From an uncultured Collinsella sp. (GTDB lineage: Bacteria > Actinomycetota > Coriobacteriia > Coriobacteriales > Coriobacteriaceae), in the NCBI GenBank assembly GCA_900554495.1, contig USHR01000041.1:1-12834 (forward strand): a stretch of 12,834 bases of DNA, read 5' to 3'. The notes under the pieces are model-generated. The model made no database searches and had not been told where the DNA came from. It saw only the letters and a program-made list of their open reading frames with translations. The position numbers and the translations under genes were made by a program. Position 1 is the stretch's first letter. Every line of letters starts with the position of its first letter. Shown piece after piece: positions 1 through 6,606 of this stretch.

Positions 1-4
1 ATAG

Positions 5-28
5 CGCACTTTGCCACAGAAAAGTGCG
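5..28. repeat. Inverted repeat upstream of hpf
   Basis: CGCACTTT (5-12) and AAAGTGCG (21-28) form a perfect 8-bp stem around an 8-nt loop. No T-run follows on either strand, so it is not a typical intrinsic terminator. It may be a weak terminator of a gene left of the window or a protein-binding palindrome. The rest of 29-149 shows no promoter that I can defend. Confidence 0.35.
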
Positions 29-149
29 AGACTTCGGTATGCGGTATCAAGCAATCGTTATTCGGGTCTTTAGGAATCCGCGTGATTAAATGCACGGCAA
101 TGGGTACATAGCCAGTACAGTAAGTCCCCGAGGCAGATTGGAGCCACGT

Positions 150-734
150 ATGGATATCAAGGTTTCTGGACGCAAAACGACGGTAACCGATGCTCTGCGT
201 GCGCATGTGGATGAGAAGATCGGCGAGGCGCTCAAGGTTTTCGATATCGAGCCCATGACGGTCGACGTTGTACTTCGCTATGAGAAGAACCCCTCGAACC
301 CCAACCCGGCAATCGTCGAGGTTACGGTTCGTGTCCGCGGTTCGGTGATTCGCGTTGCCGAGCACGGTGCAGATATGTACGCCGCCATCGACCTCTCCGC
401 CGATAAGGTCACCCGCCAGCTGCGCAAGTTCAAGACCAAGGTTGTGGACAACCGCCAGGGCGGTGCCAGCGCCGCGGATGTCGCACCGGTCGAGCGCGTC
501 GAGGATCTGGCCGACCTGCTGCTGCCCGAGGAAGAGGACGACCTGCTCGTCCGCGAGAAGGTTATCGACGTCACCCCGATGACTGAGGAGCAGGCGCTGG
601 TGCAGACAGATCTGCTCGGCCACGACTTCTACGTGTTCGAGAACGCGACGACTGGCCTCATCAATGTGGTGTATCACCGTAAGAATGGTGGATATGGCAT
701 CATCAAGCCCCGCATCGAAACACTTGACGAGTAA
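150..734 (+). CDS. hpf: Ribosome hibernation promoting factor, long form (HPF/RaiA family)
   Basis: A 194-residue protein of the long HPF family, which dimerises 70S ribosomes into inactive 100S particles in stationary phase or stress. Residues 1 to about 100 form the ribosome-binding sigma-54 modulation/S30AE domain, starting MDIKVSGRKTTVTDALRAHV. A charged, variable linker covers about 100-135. The C-terminal dimerisation domain (about 136-190) has the family features VREKVIDVTPMTEEQA, FYVFENATTG and GGYGIIKPR. The start at 150 is preferred because GGAG lies at 140-143, six bases upstream, and the protein then begins at the family's usual point. The frame stays open back to an ATG at 90, but that one has no convincing ribosome binding site. 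The gene has its own terminator at 764-795. The family assignment is very secure. Confidence 0.96.
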   Translation: MDIKVSGRKTTVTDALRAHVDEKIGEALKVFDIEPMTVDVVLRYEKNPSNPNPAIVEVTVRVRGSVIRVAEHGADMYAAIDLSADKVTRQLRKFKTKVVDNRQGGASAADVAPVERVEDLADLLLPEEEDDLLVREKVIDVTPMTEEQALVQTDLLGHDFYVFENATTGLINVVYHRKNGGYGIIKPRIETLDE

Positions 735-738
735 AATA

Positions 739-760
739 CGTTAACTTGCATGAGTTAACG
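739..760. repeat. Perfect inverted repeat just after hpf stop
   Basis: CGTTAACT (739-746) and AGTTAACG (753-760) are exact reverse complements separated by TGCATG. The element begins four bases after the hpf stop codon and lies immediately before the terminator. It could be a short 3'-UTR stem or a protein-binding palindrome. It has no T-run of its own. Confidence 0.5.
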
Positions 761-763
761 GTT

Positions 764-795
764 GGCGGCCATCCCATGCGGGTGGCCGCCTTTTT
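764..795 (+). terminator. Rho-independent terminator of hpf
   Basis: GGCGGCCA (764-771) pairs perfectly with TGGCCGCC (783-790), and TTTTT follows at 791-795. The stem is GC-rich with an 11-nt loop. It separates hpf from the DegV gene, whose Shine-Dalgarno sequence begins only a few bases later. Confidence 0.9.
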
Positions 796-813
796 ACGTA
801 AGGAGTCGCTTTG

Positions 814-1767
814 ATGGACAAGGCCGCATCCGCCGGTCATTCGGACCGTTGCCGCATCGTCGTCGATACCTGCTGCGACTTTAGCCCCGAGGTCGCCGCG
901 AACCTCGATGTCGATATCTTGGGCTTCCCCTTCATTATCGATGGCGAGGAGCGTACGGACGATATCTGGTCGAGCATGAGCCCTAAGGAGTTCTACGACC
1001 GCATGCGCGCTGGCGCTCGCGTGTCTACCTCCGCCGTGTCACTCGGTCGCTATATCGAGTTCTTTACCGAGTGTGCCAAGGAGGGCACGCCCACGGTCTA
1101 CCTGTGCTTTACCTCGGCGCTGTCGTCGAGCTACAACTCCGCGTGCCAGGCGGCAGATGCCGTGCGCGCCGAGTATCCCGATTTTGAGCTGTACGTGGTC
1201 GACAACGCTCTGCCCTGCGCGACCGGCGCGCTCTTGGCGCTCGAGGCCGTGCGCCAGCGTTCGGCGGGACTGACCGCCAAGCAGCTGGTCGATTGGGCAA
1301 ACGAGGCAAAGACCTACGTCCACGGCTACTTTACGCTCGAGAGCTTCGACGCACTGGCTGCCGGCGGCCGCATTCCGCCCGCGGCGGCGCAGCTCACGGC
1401 AAAGCTCGATGTCAAGCCCGAGCTCTCCTACGACCTTGCCGGCTCGCTGTCGCTGATCGGCGTCAACCGCGGCCGCAAGAAGGCGCTCAAGTCCATCCTC
1501 AAGTCGTTCCGCGAGAACTACGTGCCCGACCGCACCATGCCCATCGCCATCATGACGGCCGATGCCGAAAAGGACGGTGACTGGCTCGAAGCCGCCATCC
1601 GCAAGGAGGAGGGCTGCGCCGACGTCACGATCATTCGCAGCTCCGTGGGTCCCACCATTGGCTCGCACGTGGGCCCCGGCATGGTGGCCTGCGCGTTTTG
1701 GGGCAAGAATCGCGCCGAGAAAGCCTCGCTTTCCGACCGCATCGCGCGCCGCGTGCGAGGCGAGTAG
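814..1767 (+). CDS. DegV family fatty-acid-binding protein
   Basis: A 317-residue cytoplasmic DegV-family protein. Members bind a long-chain fatty acid, and in Gram-positive bacteria related FakB proteins present it to the kinase FakA; whether this paralogue does so is unknown. Family features in order: IVVDTCCDFSPE near residues 15-26 (the DS..D block of the family), STSAVS at 71-76, LCFTSALSSSYNSA (the ligand-loop S-x-L-S-x-x-Y block), AAGGRIPP, DVKPEL, and the C-terminal IGSHVGPGMVACAF block. ATG at 814 and TTG at 811 are both possible starts behind AGGAG at 801-805; I chose ATG. The N-terminus is about 12 residues longer than is common in the family. No fakA-like gene is nearby. No promoter is obvious between the hpf terminator and this start, so the promoter may lie further upstream or be masked. 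Confidence 0.93.
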   Translation: MDKAASAGHSDRCRIVVDTCCDFSPEVAANLDVDILGFPFIIDGEERTDDIWSSMSPKEFYDRMRAGARVSTSAVSLGRYIEFFTECAKEGTPTVYLCFTSALSSSYNSACQAADAVRAEYPDFELYVVDNALPCATGALLALEAVRQRSAGLTAKQLVDWANEAKTYVHGYFTLESFDALAAGGRIPPAAAQLTAKLDVKPELSYDLAGSLSLIGVNRGRKKALKSILKSFRENYVPDRTMPIAIMTADAEKDGDWLEAAIRKEEGCADVTIIRSSVGPTIGSHVGPGMVACAFWGKNRAEKASLSDRIARRVRGE

Positions 1768-1866
1768 GTAGGCGCTGCGGCTGCAAGTGCCCTCAAGTCA
1801 CGGCCGAAACGCTGGCACCGAGTATTTTAACCTGGTAACAACACCCAACCCAAAAGGAAAGGTTTC

Positions 1867-2946
1867 ATGGCAAACAAGCTCTCCGTCGCATTTATCGGCA
1901 CCGGAATCATGGGTGCCCCCATCGCCGGCCACATCCTGGACGCCGGCTATCCCGTCACGGTCAACAACCGCACCAAGTCCAAGGCCGCTACGCTTATCGA
2001 GCGCGGTGCCGTCTGGGCCGATACGCCGGCCGACGCCGTGGCGAACGCCGATGCCGTCTTTACCATGGTGGGCTATCCCTCCGAGGTCGAGGAGCTCTAC
2101 CTGGCGGGCGACGGCCTGCTCGCGTGCACTAAGCCCGGCGCGGTCTTGATCGACCTCACCACGAGCTCGCCCGAGCTCGCCCGTGACATTGCCGAGGCCG
2201 CCCAGGTCTCCGGTCGCATGGCGTTTGACTGCCCCGTCACCGGCGGCGAGTCGGGTGCTATCGCCGGCACGCTCACGGCTATCGTGGGCGCTACCGAGAA
2301 CGACATCGCCCCGGTCCGCGACATCCTTGCCACCTTTGCGGCCAACATCTGCTGCTTCGACGGCGCCGGCAAGGGCCAGGCTGCCAAGCTCGCCAACCAG
2401 GTGTCGCTGGGCGCCTGCATGGTCGGCATGGCGGACGCCATGGCATTTGCCGAGCTGAGCGGCCTTGACCTGGAGAAGACCCGCCAGATGATCCTGGGCG
2501 GTACCGGCAAGTCCGGCGCCATGGAGAGCCTGGCGCCCAAGGCGCTCGACGGCGACTACAAGCCCGGCTTTATGGTCGAGCACTTCATCAAGGACCTGCG
2601 TCTGGCGCTCGCCTATGCCGACGACCGCGAGCTTGCGTTGCCCGGCGCCGACGTGGCCTTTACGCTCTACGACATGCTCGACGCCATCGGTGGCGCCAAG
2701 CTGGGCACCCAGGCCATCACGGTCCTCTACAAGGAGGAGGCCGACGCCATCGCCGCCGGTCTGGACTGGTCGCAGTATCGTCCCGAGGAGCACGGTGCTC
2801 ACGAGGAAGGCTGCGGTTGCGGTGAGCATGGCGACGACCACGAGTGCGGTTGCGGCCACCACCATGGCGAGGACCACGAGTGCTGCGGCGGCCACGGTCA
2901 TGACGACGGCCACGAGTGTTGCTGCGGCCATCATCACGGGGAGTAG
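1867..2946 (+). CDS. NAD(P)-dependent 3-hydroxyisobutyrate/tartronate-semialdehyde-type dehydrogenase with His/Cys-rich tail
   Basis: A 359-residue beta-hydroxyacid dehydrogenase (HIBADH/GarR/GlxR family). The Rossmann motif GTGIMGAPIAGHI is at 11-23. NNRT at 33-36 puts an Arg after the second strand, which suggests NADP(H). The substrate motif DCPVTGGESGA is at 121-131, the catalytic Lys is K174 in GAGKGQAAKLANQ, and KDLRLAL at 242-248 is a family C-domain signature. The family core (about 290-300 residues) ends near residue 305. The remaining 51 residues are a run of His, Cys, Asp, Glu and Gly described separately. The start is supported by AAGGAAAGG at 1854-1862. The substrate cannot be told from sequence; tartronate semialdehyde, 3-hydroxyisobutyrate, succinic semialdehyde and similar short hydroxyacids are candidates. 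It is the first gene of a tight run reaching 5186, with no clear promoter in the preceding 100 bp. Confidence 0.92.
   Translation: MANKLSVAFIGTGIMGAPIAGHILDAGYPVTVNNRTKSKAATLIERGAVWADTPADAVANADAVFTMVGYPSEVEELYLAGDGLLACTKPGAVLIDLTTSSPELARDIAEAAQVSGRMAFDCPVTGGESGAIAGTLTAIVGATENDIAPVRDILATFAANICCFDGAGKGQAAKLANQVSLGACMVGMADAMAFAELSGLDLEKTRQMILGGTGKSGAMESLAPKALDGDYKPGFMVEHFIKDLRLALAYADDRELALPGADVAFTLYDMLDAIGGAKLGTQAITVLYKEEADAIAAGLDWSQYRPEEHGAHEEGCGCGEHGDDHECGCGHHHGEDHECCGGHGHDDGHECCCGHHHGE
2791..2943 (+). other. His/Cys-rich putative metal-binding C-terminal tail
   Basis: Residues 309-359 of the dehydrogenase contain 14 His and 9 Cys among Gly, Asp and Glu. The segment reads as about four degenerate copies of a 12-residue unit close to D-H-E-C-x-C-G-H-x-H-G-E, including clusters HHH (331-333), CC (339-340), CCC (351-353) and HHH (355-357). 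Tails like this bind Ni, Zn, Co or Cu in proteins such as SlyD and HypB. That this one binds metal is inference from composition. The last codons also supply the Shine-Dalgarno sequence of the next gene. Confidence 0.85.
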
Positions 2947-2951
2947 CGCCC

Positions 2952-3380
2952 ATGAGCTGGACGTTCGTGGTGCTCGCGCTGGTGCTCTTTCTCTTTGCGA
3001 TCTACATCGGCTTTTTGTGCGGCCAGTGGGCTTGCGAAAAGCGCGTTATCACCAAGCGCGACTACTGGATCGCCAATTTTGCAGGCGCGGCGGCAGTCGT
3101 CCTGCTGACGTGGGTGTTTTCGCTGTTCCCGCTGGTGCAGTTTGCGCCGATCGGCTGGCTCGGCGGCTTTATCGCCGGCCTTAAGATGAGCTTTGGCGAG
3201 TCCGTCGGCCCGTGGCGCAAGCACGACGAGGTCTTTAACGTCAACAAGGCTCACCGCGCCGCCGCCGACGCGGGCGACGCCGAGGAGCGTCGCCGTGCGC
3301 GTCACAATGGTGCAGCCGACCGACAGCTCATCTCGGTCACCGATGACAGCAAGGGTGCTGGCAAGCACGCTAAGAAATAG
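2952..3380 (+). CDS. Small multi-pass membrane protein, unknown function
   Basis: A 142-residue protein that I do not recognise as a named family. Hydrophobic segments lie at about residues 4-23, 39-59 and 62-80, giving two or three membrane passes. The rest, about 85-142, is hydrophilic and rich in Arg, Lys, Ala and Asp (EERRRARH, ending in KK), so the tail is probably cytoplasmic and may be disordered. The ATG at 2952 is chosen because the open frame before it overlaps the dehydrogenase and GGGGAG at 2938-2943 lies eight bases upstream, inside the last codons of the dehydrogenase. Only 5 bp separate the two genes, so translational coupling is likely. It is also close (15 bp) to the HEAT-like gene downstream, which places it in the same transcript. 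Confidence 0.8.
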   Translation: MSWTFVVLALVLFLFAIYIGFLCGQWACEKRVITKRDYWIANFAGAAAVVLLTWVFSLFPLVQFAPIGWLGGFIAGLKMSFGESVGPWRKHDEVFNVNKAHRAAADAGDAEERRRARHNGAADRQLISVTDDSKGAGKHAKK

Positions 3381-3395
3381 TAAGAAGAGGTAACT

Positions 3396-4094
3396 ATGGC
3401 AGAAAACAAGGAAGAACAGCTCACCGACGAGGAGCTGGCACAGCTTCAGCTGGCAGAGGAGAACGAGAACGCCGTCGACCGTCTGGTCAAGGAGCTCGGC
3501 TGCCCCACGCGCCGTATCCGCCAGTTTGCCGCCCGCGTGCTGCACCTGCTCGCCGAGCGCGATCCACAGCGCGTCGTGCCCTGCGTGCCCGCGCTGATCG
3601 AGGCACTCGACCGCCCCGAGGCTCAGACCCGCTGGGAGGCCCTCGATGCCCTGGCGGCGCTCGCCACCACCTGCCCCGAGCAGCTGGGCGATGCCTTTGA
3701 GGGTGCCGAGACCGCGCTGTTCGACGAGATTTCCTCCACGCTGCGCTATGCCGCCTTCCGCCTGCTGTGCGTGTGGGGTGCCACGAGCGTCGAGCGTTCG
3801 CGCGAAGCTTGGCCCATCCTGGACGAGGCCATCCAGTGCTACCACGGCGACCTTGAGTATCGCGACATGCTCGGTTGCCTGTATGAGTTTGGCCAGGGCG
3901 AGATCGACGCCGAGGTCGCCGAGAAGCTCGCGCTGCGCCTTAAGTTCGACGCCGAGAACGGCAAGGGCAGCTATCTCAAGGCCCGTTCGAGCGAGATTTG
4001 CGAAATGCTTGTTAAACGTTTTGGCCTGGATCTCTCCAAAAAGAAGAAGCGTGCTAGCGTTAAAAAATCTGACGACGCCGAAGACGAGGAGTAA
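3396..4094 (+). CDS. HEAT-like helical repeat protein
   Basis: A 232-residue soluble protein made largely of alpha helices. Residues about 25-130 show paired amphipathic helices of the HEAT/Armadillo type: TRRIRQFAARVLHLLAER, VVPCVPALIEALDRPEAQT, RWEALDALAALATTCPEQ and LRYAAFRLLCVWG. Such folds usually act as protein-binding scaffolds. The N-terminus is Glu/Gln-rich (EEQLTDEELAQLQLAEENE) and the C-terminus is a Lys run followed by an acidic end (KKKKR, then DDAEDEE). No catalytic motif is visible. AGAGG at 3386-3390 sits five bases before the ATG. It ends 6 bp before the isocitrate dehydrogenase start, so the two are surely co-transcribed, but no functional link is known to me. The fold call is firm and the role is unknown. 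Confidence 0.82.
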   Translation: MAENKEEQLTDEELAQLQLAEENENAVDRLVKELGCPTRRIRQFAARVLHLLAERDPQRVVPCVPALIEALDRPEAQTRWEALDALAALATTCPEQLGDAFEGAETALFDEISSTLRYAAFRLLCVWGATSVERSREAWPILDEAIQCYHGDLEYRDMLGCLYEFGQGEIDAEVAEKLALRLKFDAENGKGSYLKARSSEICEMLVKRFGLDLSKKKKRASVKKSDDAEDEE

Positions 4095-4100
4095 CAGATT

Positions 4101-5186
4101 ATGGCGCACGATGTAGTCCTGATCCCCGGTGACGGTATCGGTCCCGAGATTACGCAGGCCATGCGCCGCGTGGTCGAGGCCACCGGTGTCCAGATCAACT
4201 GGAACGTCCAGGAGGCCGGTGCCGGCGTCATGGACGAGTTTGGCACGCCACTGCCCCAGCACGTGCTCGATGCGGTCGCCGAGACCAAGGTTGCCATCAA
4301 GGGCCCCATCACCACGCCGGTCGGTACGGGTTTCCGCAGCGTCAACGTGGCCCTGCGCAAGCACTTCGACCTGTACGCCTGCGTGCGCCCCTGCCTGTCG
4401 CAGCCGGGCGACGGCTCGCGTTTCCGCGATGTCGACCTGGTTATCGTGCGCGAGAACACCGAGGACCTCTACGCCGGCATCGAGTTCGATGAGGGCGCTG
4501 CCGAGGTCGAGGAGCTTTCGCAACTCGTTGAGCGTTCGGGCCAAAAGACCTTCGCCGCCGATTCCGCGATCTCGATCAAGCCGATCTCCATCGCCAAGAG
4601 CCGCCGCATTGTGGAGTATGCCTTTGAGTATGCCCACCGCTGCGGCCGCAAAAAGGTGACGGCCGTGCACAAGGCCAACATCATGAAGGCGACCGACGGC
4701 CTGTTCCTGCGCGTGGCGCGCGAGGTGGCCGCCAACTATCCCGATATCGAGTTCAACGACAAGATCGTCGACGCCACCTGCATGGGTCTGGTCCAGAACC
4801 CCAACGACTTCGATGTCCTAGTGCTGCCCAACCTGTACGGCGACATCGTGAGTGACCTGTGCGCCGGCCTGGTGGGCGGCTTGGGTATGGCCCCCGGCTC
4901 CAACATCGGTGCCGACTGCGCCATCTTTGAGGCTACGCACGGCTCCGCGCCCGATATCGCCGGTCAGGATATCGCCAACCCCACGGCCGAGATCCTCTCT
5001 GCTGCGATGATGCTCGATCACCTGGGCGAGAACGATGCTGCCAATCGCATTCGTGCCGCCGTATCTGCCACGCTCGACGAGGGCGAGCAGGTTACCGGTG
5101 ACGTGCGTCGTGCCCAGACCGGCTCCGTTGAGGGCGCTGTGGGCACGCAGGCTTTTGCCGATGCCGTTATCGCGCACCTGGTCTAA
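4101..5186 (+). CDS. icd: Isocitrate dehydrogenase, predicted NAD-dependent
   Basis: A 361-residue member of the isocitrate/isopropylmalate dehydrogenase family, predicted to oxidise isocitrate to 2-oxoglutarate and CO2. By analogy with E. coli Icd, substrate residues appear as S80, N82, R86, R96, R117, Y124 and K191, and metal-binding Asp as D224, D248 and D252, with matching spacings. The coenzyme loop has H280 followed by D285 and I286 where NADP-specific E. coli Icd has Lys344 and Tyr345; Asp/Ile at these places is the NAD-type pair. The Ser at position 80 and VIVRENTEDLYAGIE favour isocitrate over isopropylmalate, though homoisocitrate-type specificity cannot be fully excluded. Its length suits the short NAD-IDH/IDH3-like type. 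It follows the HEAT-like gene by 6 bp. No citrate synthase or aconitase gene is in the window. It is the last gene of the run, closed by the terminator at 5246-5274. Confidence 0.92.
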   Translation: MAHDVVLIPGDGIGPEITQAMRRVVEATGVQINWNVQEAGAGVMDEFGTPLPQHVLDAVAETKVAIKGPITTPVGTGFRSVNVALRKHFDLYACVRPCLSQPGDGSRFRDVDLVIVRENTEDLYAGIEFDEGAAEVEELSQLVERSGQKTFAADSAISIKPISIAKSRRIVEYAFEYAHRCGRKKVTAVHKANIMKATDGLFLRVAREVAANYPDIEFNDKIVDATCMGLVQNPNDFDVLVLPNLYGDIVSDLCAGLVGGLGMAPGSNIGADCAIFEATHGSAPDIAGQDIANPTAEILSAAMMLDHLGENDAANRIRAAVSATLDEGEQVTGDVRRAQTGSVEGAVGTQAFADAVIAHLV

Positions 5187-5245
5187 GGTATGCACGCTGC
5201 AAACGCCTAAATTGTACTTAAGTGTTTGCGTATAACCTAAGAATC

Positions 5246-5280
5246 AATACGCCCGGCGCTCTGCCGGGCGTATTCTATTG
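5246..5280 (+). terminator. Terminator after icd
   Basis: AATACGCCCGGC (5246-5257) and GCCGGGCGTATT (5263-5274) pair perfectly over 12 bp with the 5-nt loop GCTCT. The T-rich tail is short and interrupted (TCTATT). The stem is nearly symmetric, so it could also act on minus-strand transcription. A weaker imperfect repeat, GCAAACGC (5199-5206) with GTGTTTGC (5222-5229), lies just upstream. Confidence 0.82.
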
Positions 5281-5312
5281 GGGACTATGTTTCCTAACAA
5301 GGAGTAACTGAT

Positions 5313-6398
5313 ATGGGTCTGATTCAAAAGAAGGACGAGAAGGACGAGATCGACGGCATCCAGATCATCGAGCGCGGCGAAGGCCCCGACGGTGATGAGG
5401 ACGAAAAGATCGACCTGGTCGCCGGCACGTCTGCCGAACATATTGCCGCCGGCACGTCCGCCGAGGAGGAGGACGCCCGACTGGAGGCTCAGATTGCCGC
5501 GGATGCCGCTGACGAGAATCTGATGCCCGAGGCCCAGGATGAGGACGACGACTCCGACGTGGACGACCACGCTTGCAAGCACAAGAAGACGATGATTGCC
5601 GCCTTTGTGGTCGCTATCGTGATCGCTGCTGTGGTCGGCTTCTTTATCGGCAACGGTGGTTTTGGCGGCAAGGGCGTCGGCTCGGCGACCCTGACCGAGG
5701 ACCAGCTCGATTCGACCGTGGCAAGCTATAGCTACAACGGCAAGAAGAGCGACATCACCGCGCGTGAGGCCATCGAGAGCCAGTACAGCCTCGACACCGT
5801 CAAGGACGATGACGGCAACTACACCGCTCCGTCTGCCGACGTTATCCTGTCCTACGTGCGCAACCAGATTCTGCTGGACGCTGCCGAGGACGAGGGCATT
5901 ACCGTCTCTTCCAAGGAAATGAAGCAGTACGCCGAGGATTCCATCGGCACCTCCGACTACAAGACCATGGCCACGCAGTATGGCGTGTCCAAGGATCAGG
6001 CCAAGCAGATCGTCCGCCAGTCCGCGACGCTGCAGAAGCTCTACAAGAAGAAGGTGGGCGATAGCTCCGCAAGTATGCCGACCGCCCCGACCGAGCCTTC
6101 TGACGGCAACGAGGAGACCGCGAGCAAGGACTACGCCGACTACATCATCAACCTTGCCGGCGACGAGTGGGATAGCGAAAAGGGTACCTGGAAGGACGCC
6201 GATAGCACCTACGCTAAGGCCTTCGCTGACGATGCCTTTACGGCCGATAGCGCTACCTATAAGCAGGCCATGACCGCCTACTACACTGCCTACCAGCAGT
6301 ACTCCTCGCAGGCTTCGAGCGCCAGCTCCAAGTGGACCGAGTATGCTAACGGCCTCTACGCCAAGGCCAACATCAGCATCTACGGCCTGTTTGCGTAA
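5313..6398 (+). CDS. Single-pass membrane protein with SurA/PrsA-N-like outer domain
   Basis: A 361-residue protein. Residues 1-92 are extremely acidic (EDEK and EDDDSDVDD stretches) and include a short repeat AAGTSAE-like at 37-51. A Lys/His cluster (KHKK) precedes one transmembrane helix at about 93-113. A Gly-rich linker leads to an outer domain. Residues about 170-245 match the helical pattern of SurA/PrsA/trigger-factor-type chaperone N-domains (VILSYVRNQILLDAAEDEGITVSSKEM, split here by function, then TQYGVSKDQAKQIV). No PPIase (parvulin) domain follows; instead there is a Ser/Pro/Thr linker (250-265) and a Tyr/Ala-rich C-terminal segment. There is no lipobox or cleavable signal peptide. 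AAGGAG at 5299-5304 supports the start. It stands alone between two terminators. A role in folding secreted proteins is plausible but unproven. Confidence 0.82.
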   Translation: MGLIQKKDEKDEIDGIQIIERGEGPDGDEDEKIDLVAGTSAEHIAAGTSAEEEDARLEAQIAADAADENLMPEAQDEDDDSDVDDHACKHKKTMIAAFVVAIVIAAVVGFFIGNGGFGGKGVGSATLTEDQLDSTVASYSYNGKKSDITAREAIESQYSLDTVKDDDGNYTAPSADVILSYVRNQILLDAAEDEGITVSSKEMKQYAEDSIGTSDYKTMATQYGVSKDQAKQIVRQSATLQKLYKKKVGDSSASMPTAPTEPSDGNEETASKDYADYIINLAGDEWDSEKGTWKDADSTYAKAFADDAFTADSATYKQAMTAYYTAYQQYSSQASSASSKWTEYANGLYAKANISIYGLFA

Positions 6399-6441
6399 GG
6401 TTTGCCTGCACTACTGCGCGCTAACCGATCTACCTGATTGA

Positions 6442-6477
6442 GCCCGCTAGAACGGACAACGTTCTAGCGGGCTTTTT
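6442..6477 (+). terminator. Terminator after the SurA-N-like gene
   Basis: GCCCGCTAGAACG (6442-6454) pairs perfectly with CGTTCTAGCGGGC (6460-6472) over 13 bp with loop GACAA, followed by TTTTT (6473-6477). This is a strong intrinsic terminator, so the downstream PTS operon must have its own promoter. Confidence 0.95.
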
Positions 6478-6556
6478 GTTGCCGAAATCAATAGGATAGG
6501 CCTCGCGCCCGCGCAAGCGCTCCATCGGGTTCCCCTAATTCATATGGGAAAATAGC

Positions 6557-6570
6557 TGCAAACGATTACA
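6557..6570. promoter_or_regulatory. CG-centred LacI/CcpA-like (cre-like) site, distal
   Basis: TGCAAACGATTACA fits the catabolite-responsive-element pattern TGNAANCGNTNNCA at every fixed position. It lies about 320 bp upstream of the predicted transcription start. Which LacI-family protein would bind it in this organism is unknown. Confidence 0.35.
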
Positions 6571-6576
6571 AGTAAC

Positions 6577-6606
6577 CGGTGAACGGTCGAAAACTACCGT
6601 TCACCG
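6577..6606. repeat. Perfect 11-bp inverted repeat
   Basis: CGGTGAACGGT (6577-6587) and ACCGTTCACCG (6596-6606) are exact reverse complements around an 8-nt loop. A related left arm recurs at 6796-6809. No T-run follows, so termination is unlikely. It may be a regulator site or a copy of a dispersed intergenic repeat. Confidence 0.7.

Noticed and set aside
90..149. Upstream extension of hpf to an ATG at 90
   Set aside because: No good ribosome site precedes it and the extra 20 residues do not fit the family start; GGAG before 150 decides for the later ATG.
1798..2937. Long minus-strand open frame of 379 codons opposite the dehydrogenase
   Set aside because: It mirrors the third-position GC bias of the + strand gene, has low-complexity Val/Ala/Thr and Gly/Asp composition, and matches no known family.
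2791..2943. CRISPR-like or tandem DNA repeat in the GGC/CAC/GAG-rich stretch
   Set aside because: The periodicity is in the encoded amino acids and the reading frame is kept to the stop; there are no spacers of constant length.
2615..3184. Plus-strand frame of 189 codons spanning the dehydrogenase tail and the membrane protein
   Set aside because: It is out of frame with two supported genes and its Pro/Ser/Thr/Ala/Arg-rich product looks like a shifted reading of GC-rich codons.
2934..4670. Minus-strand open frame of 578 codons opposite three genes
   Set aside because: It spans the antisense of three well-supported + strand genes, has no ribosome site that stands out and shows no recognisable domain.
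5208..5236. Promoter (TATAAC at 5231) for the gene at 5313
   Set aside because: No suitable -35 at normal spacing, and its transcript would begin immediately with the terminator hairpin at 5246.
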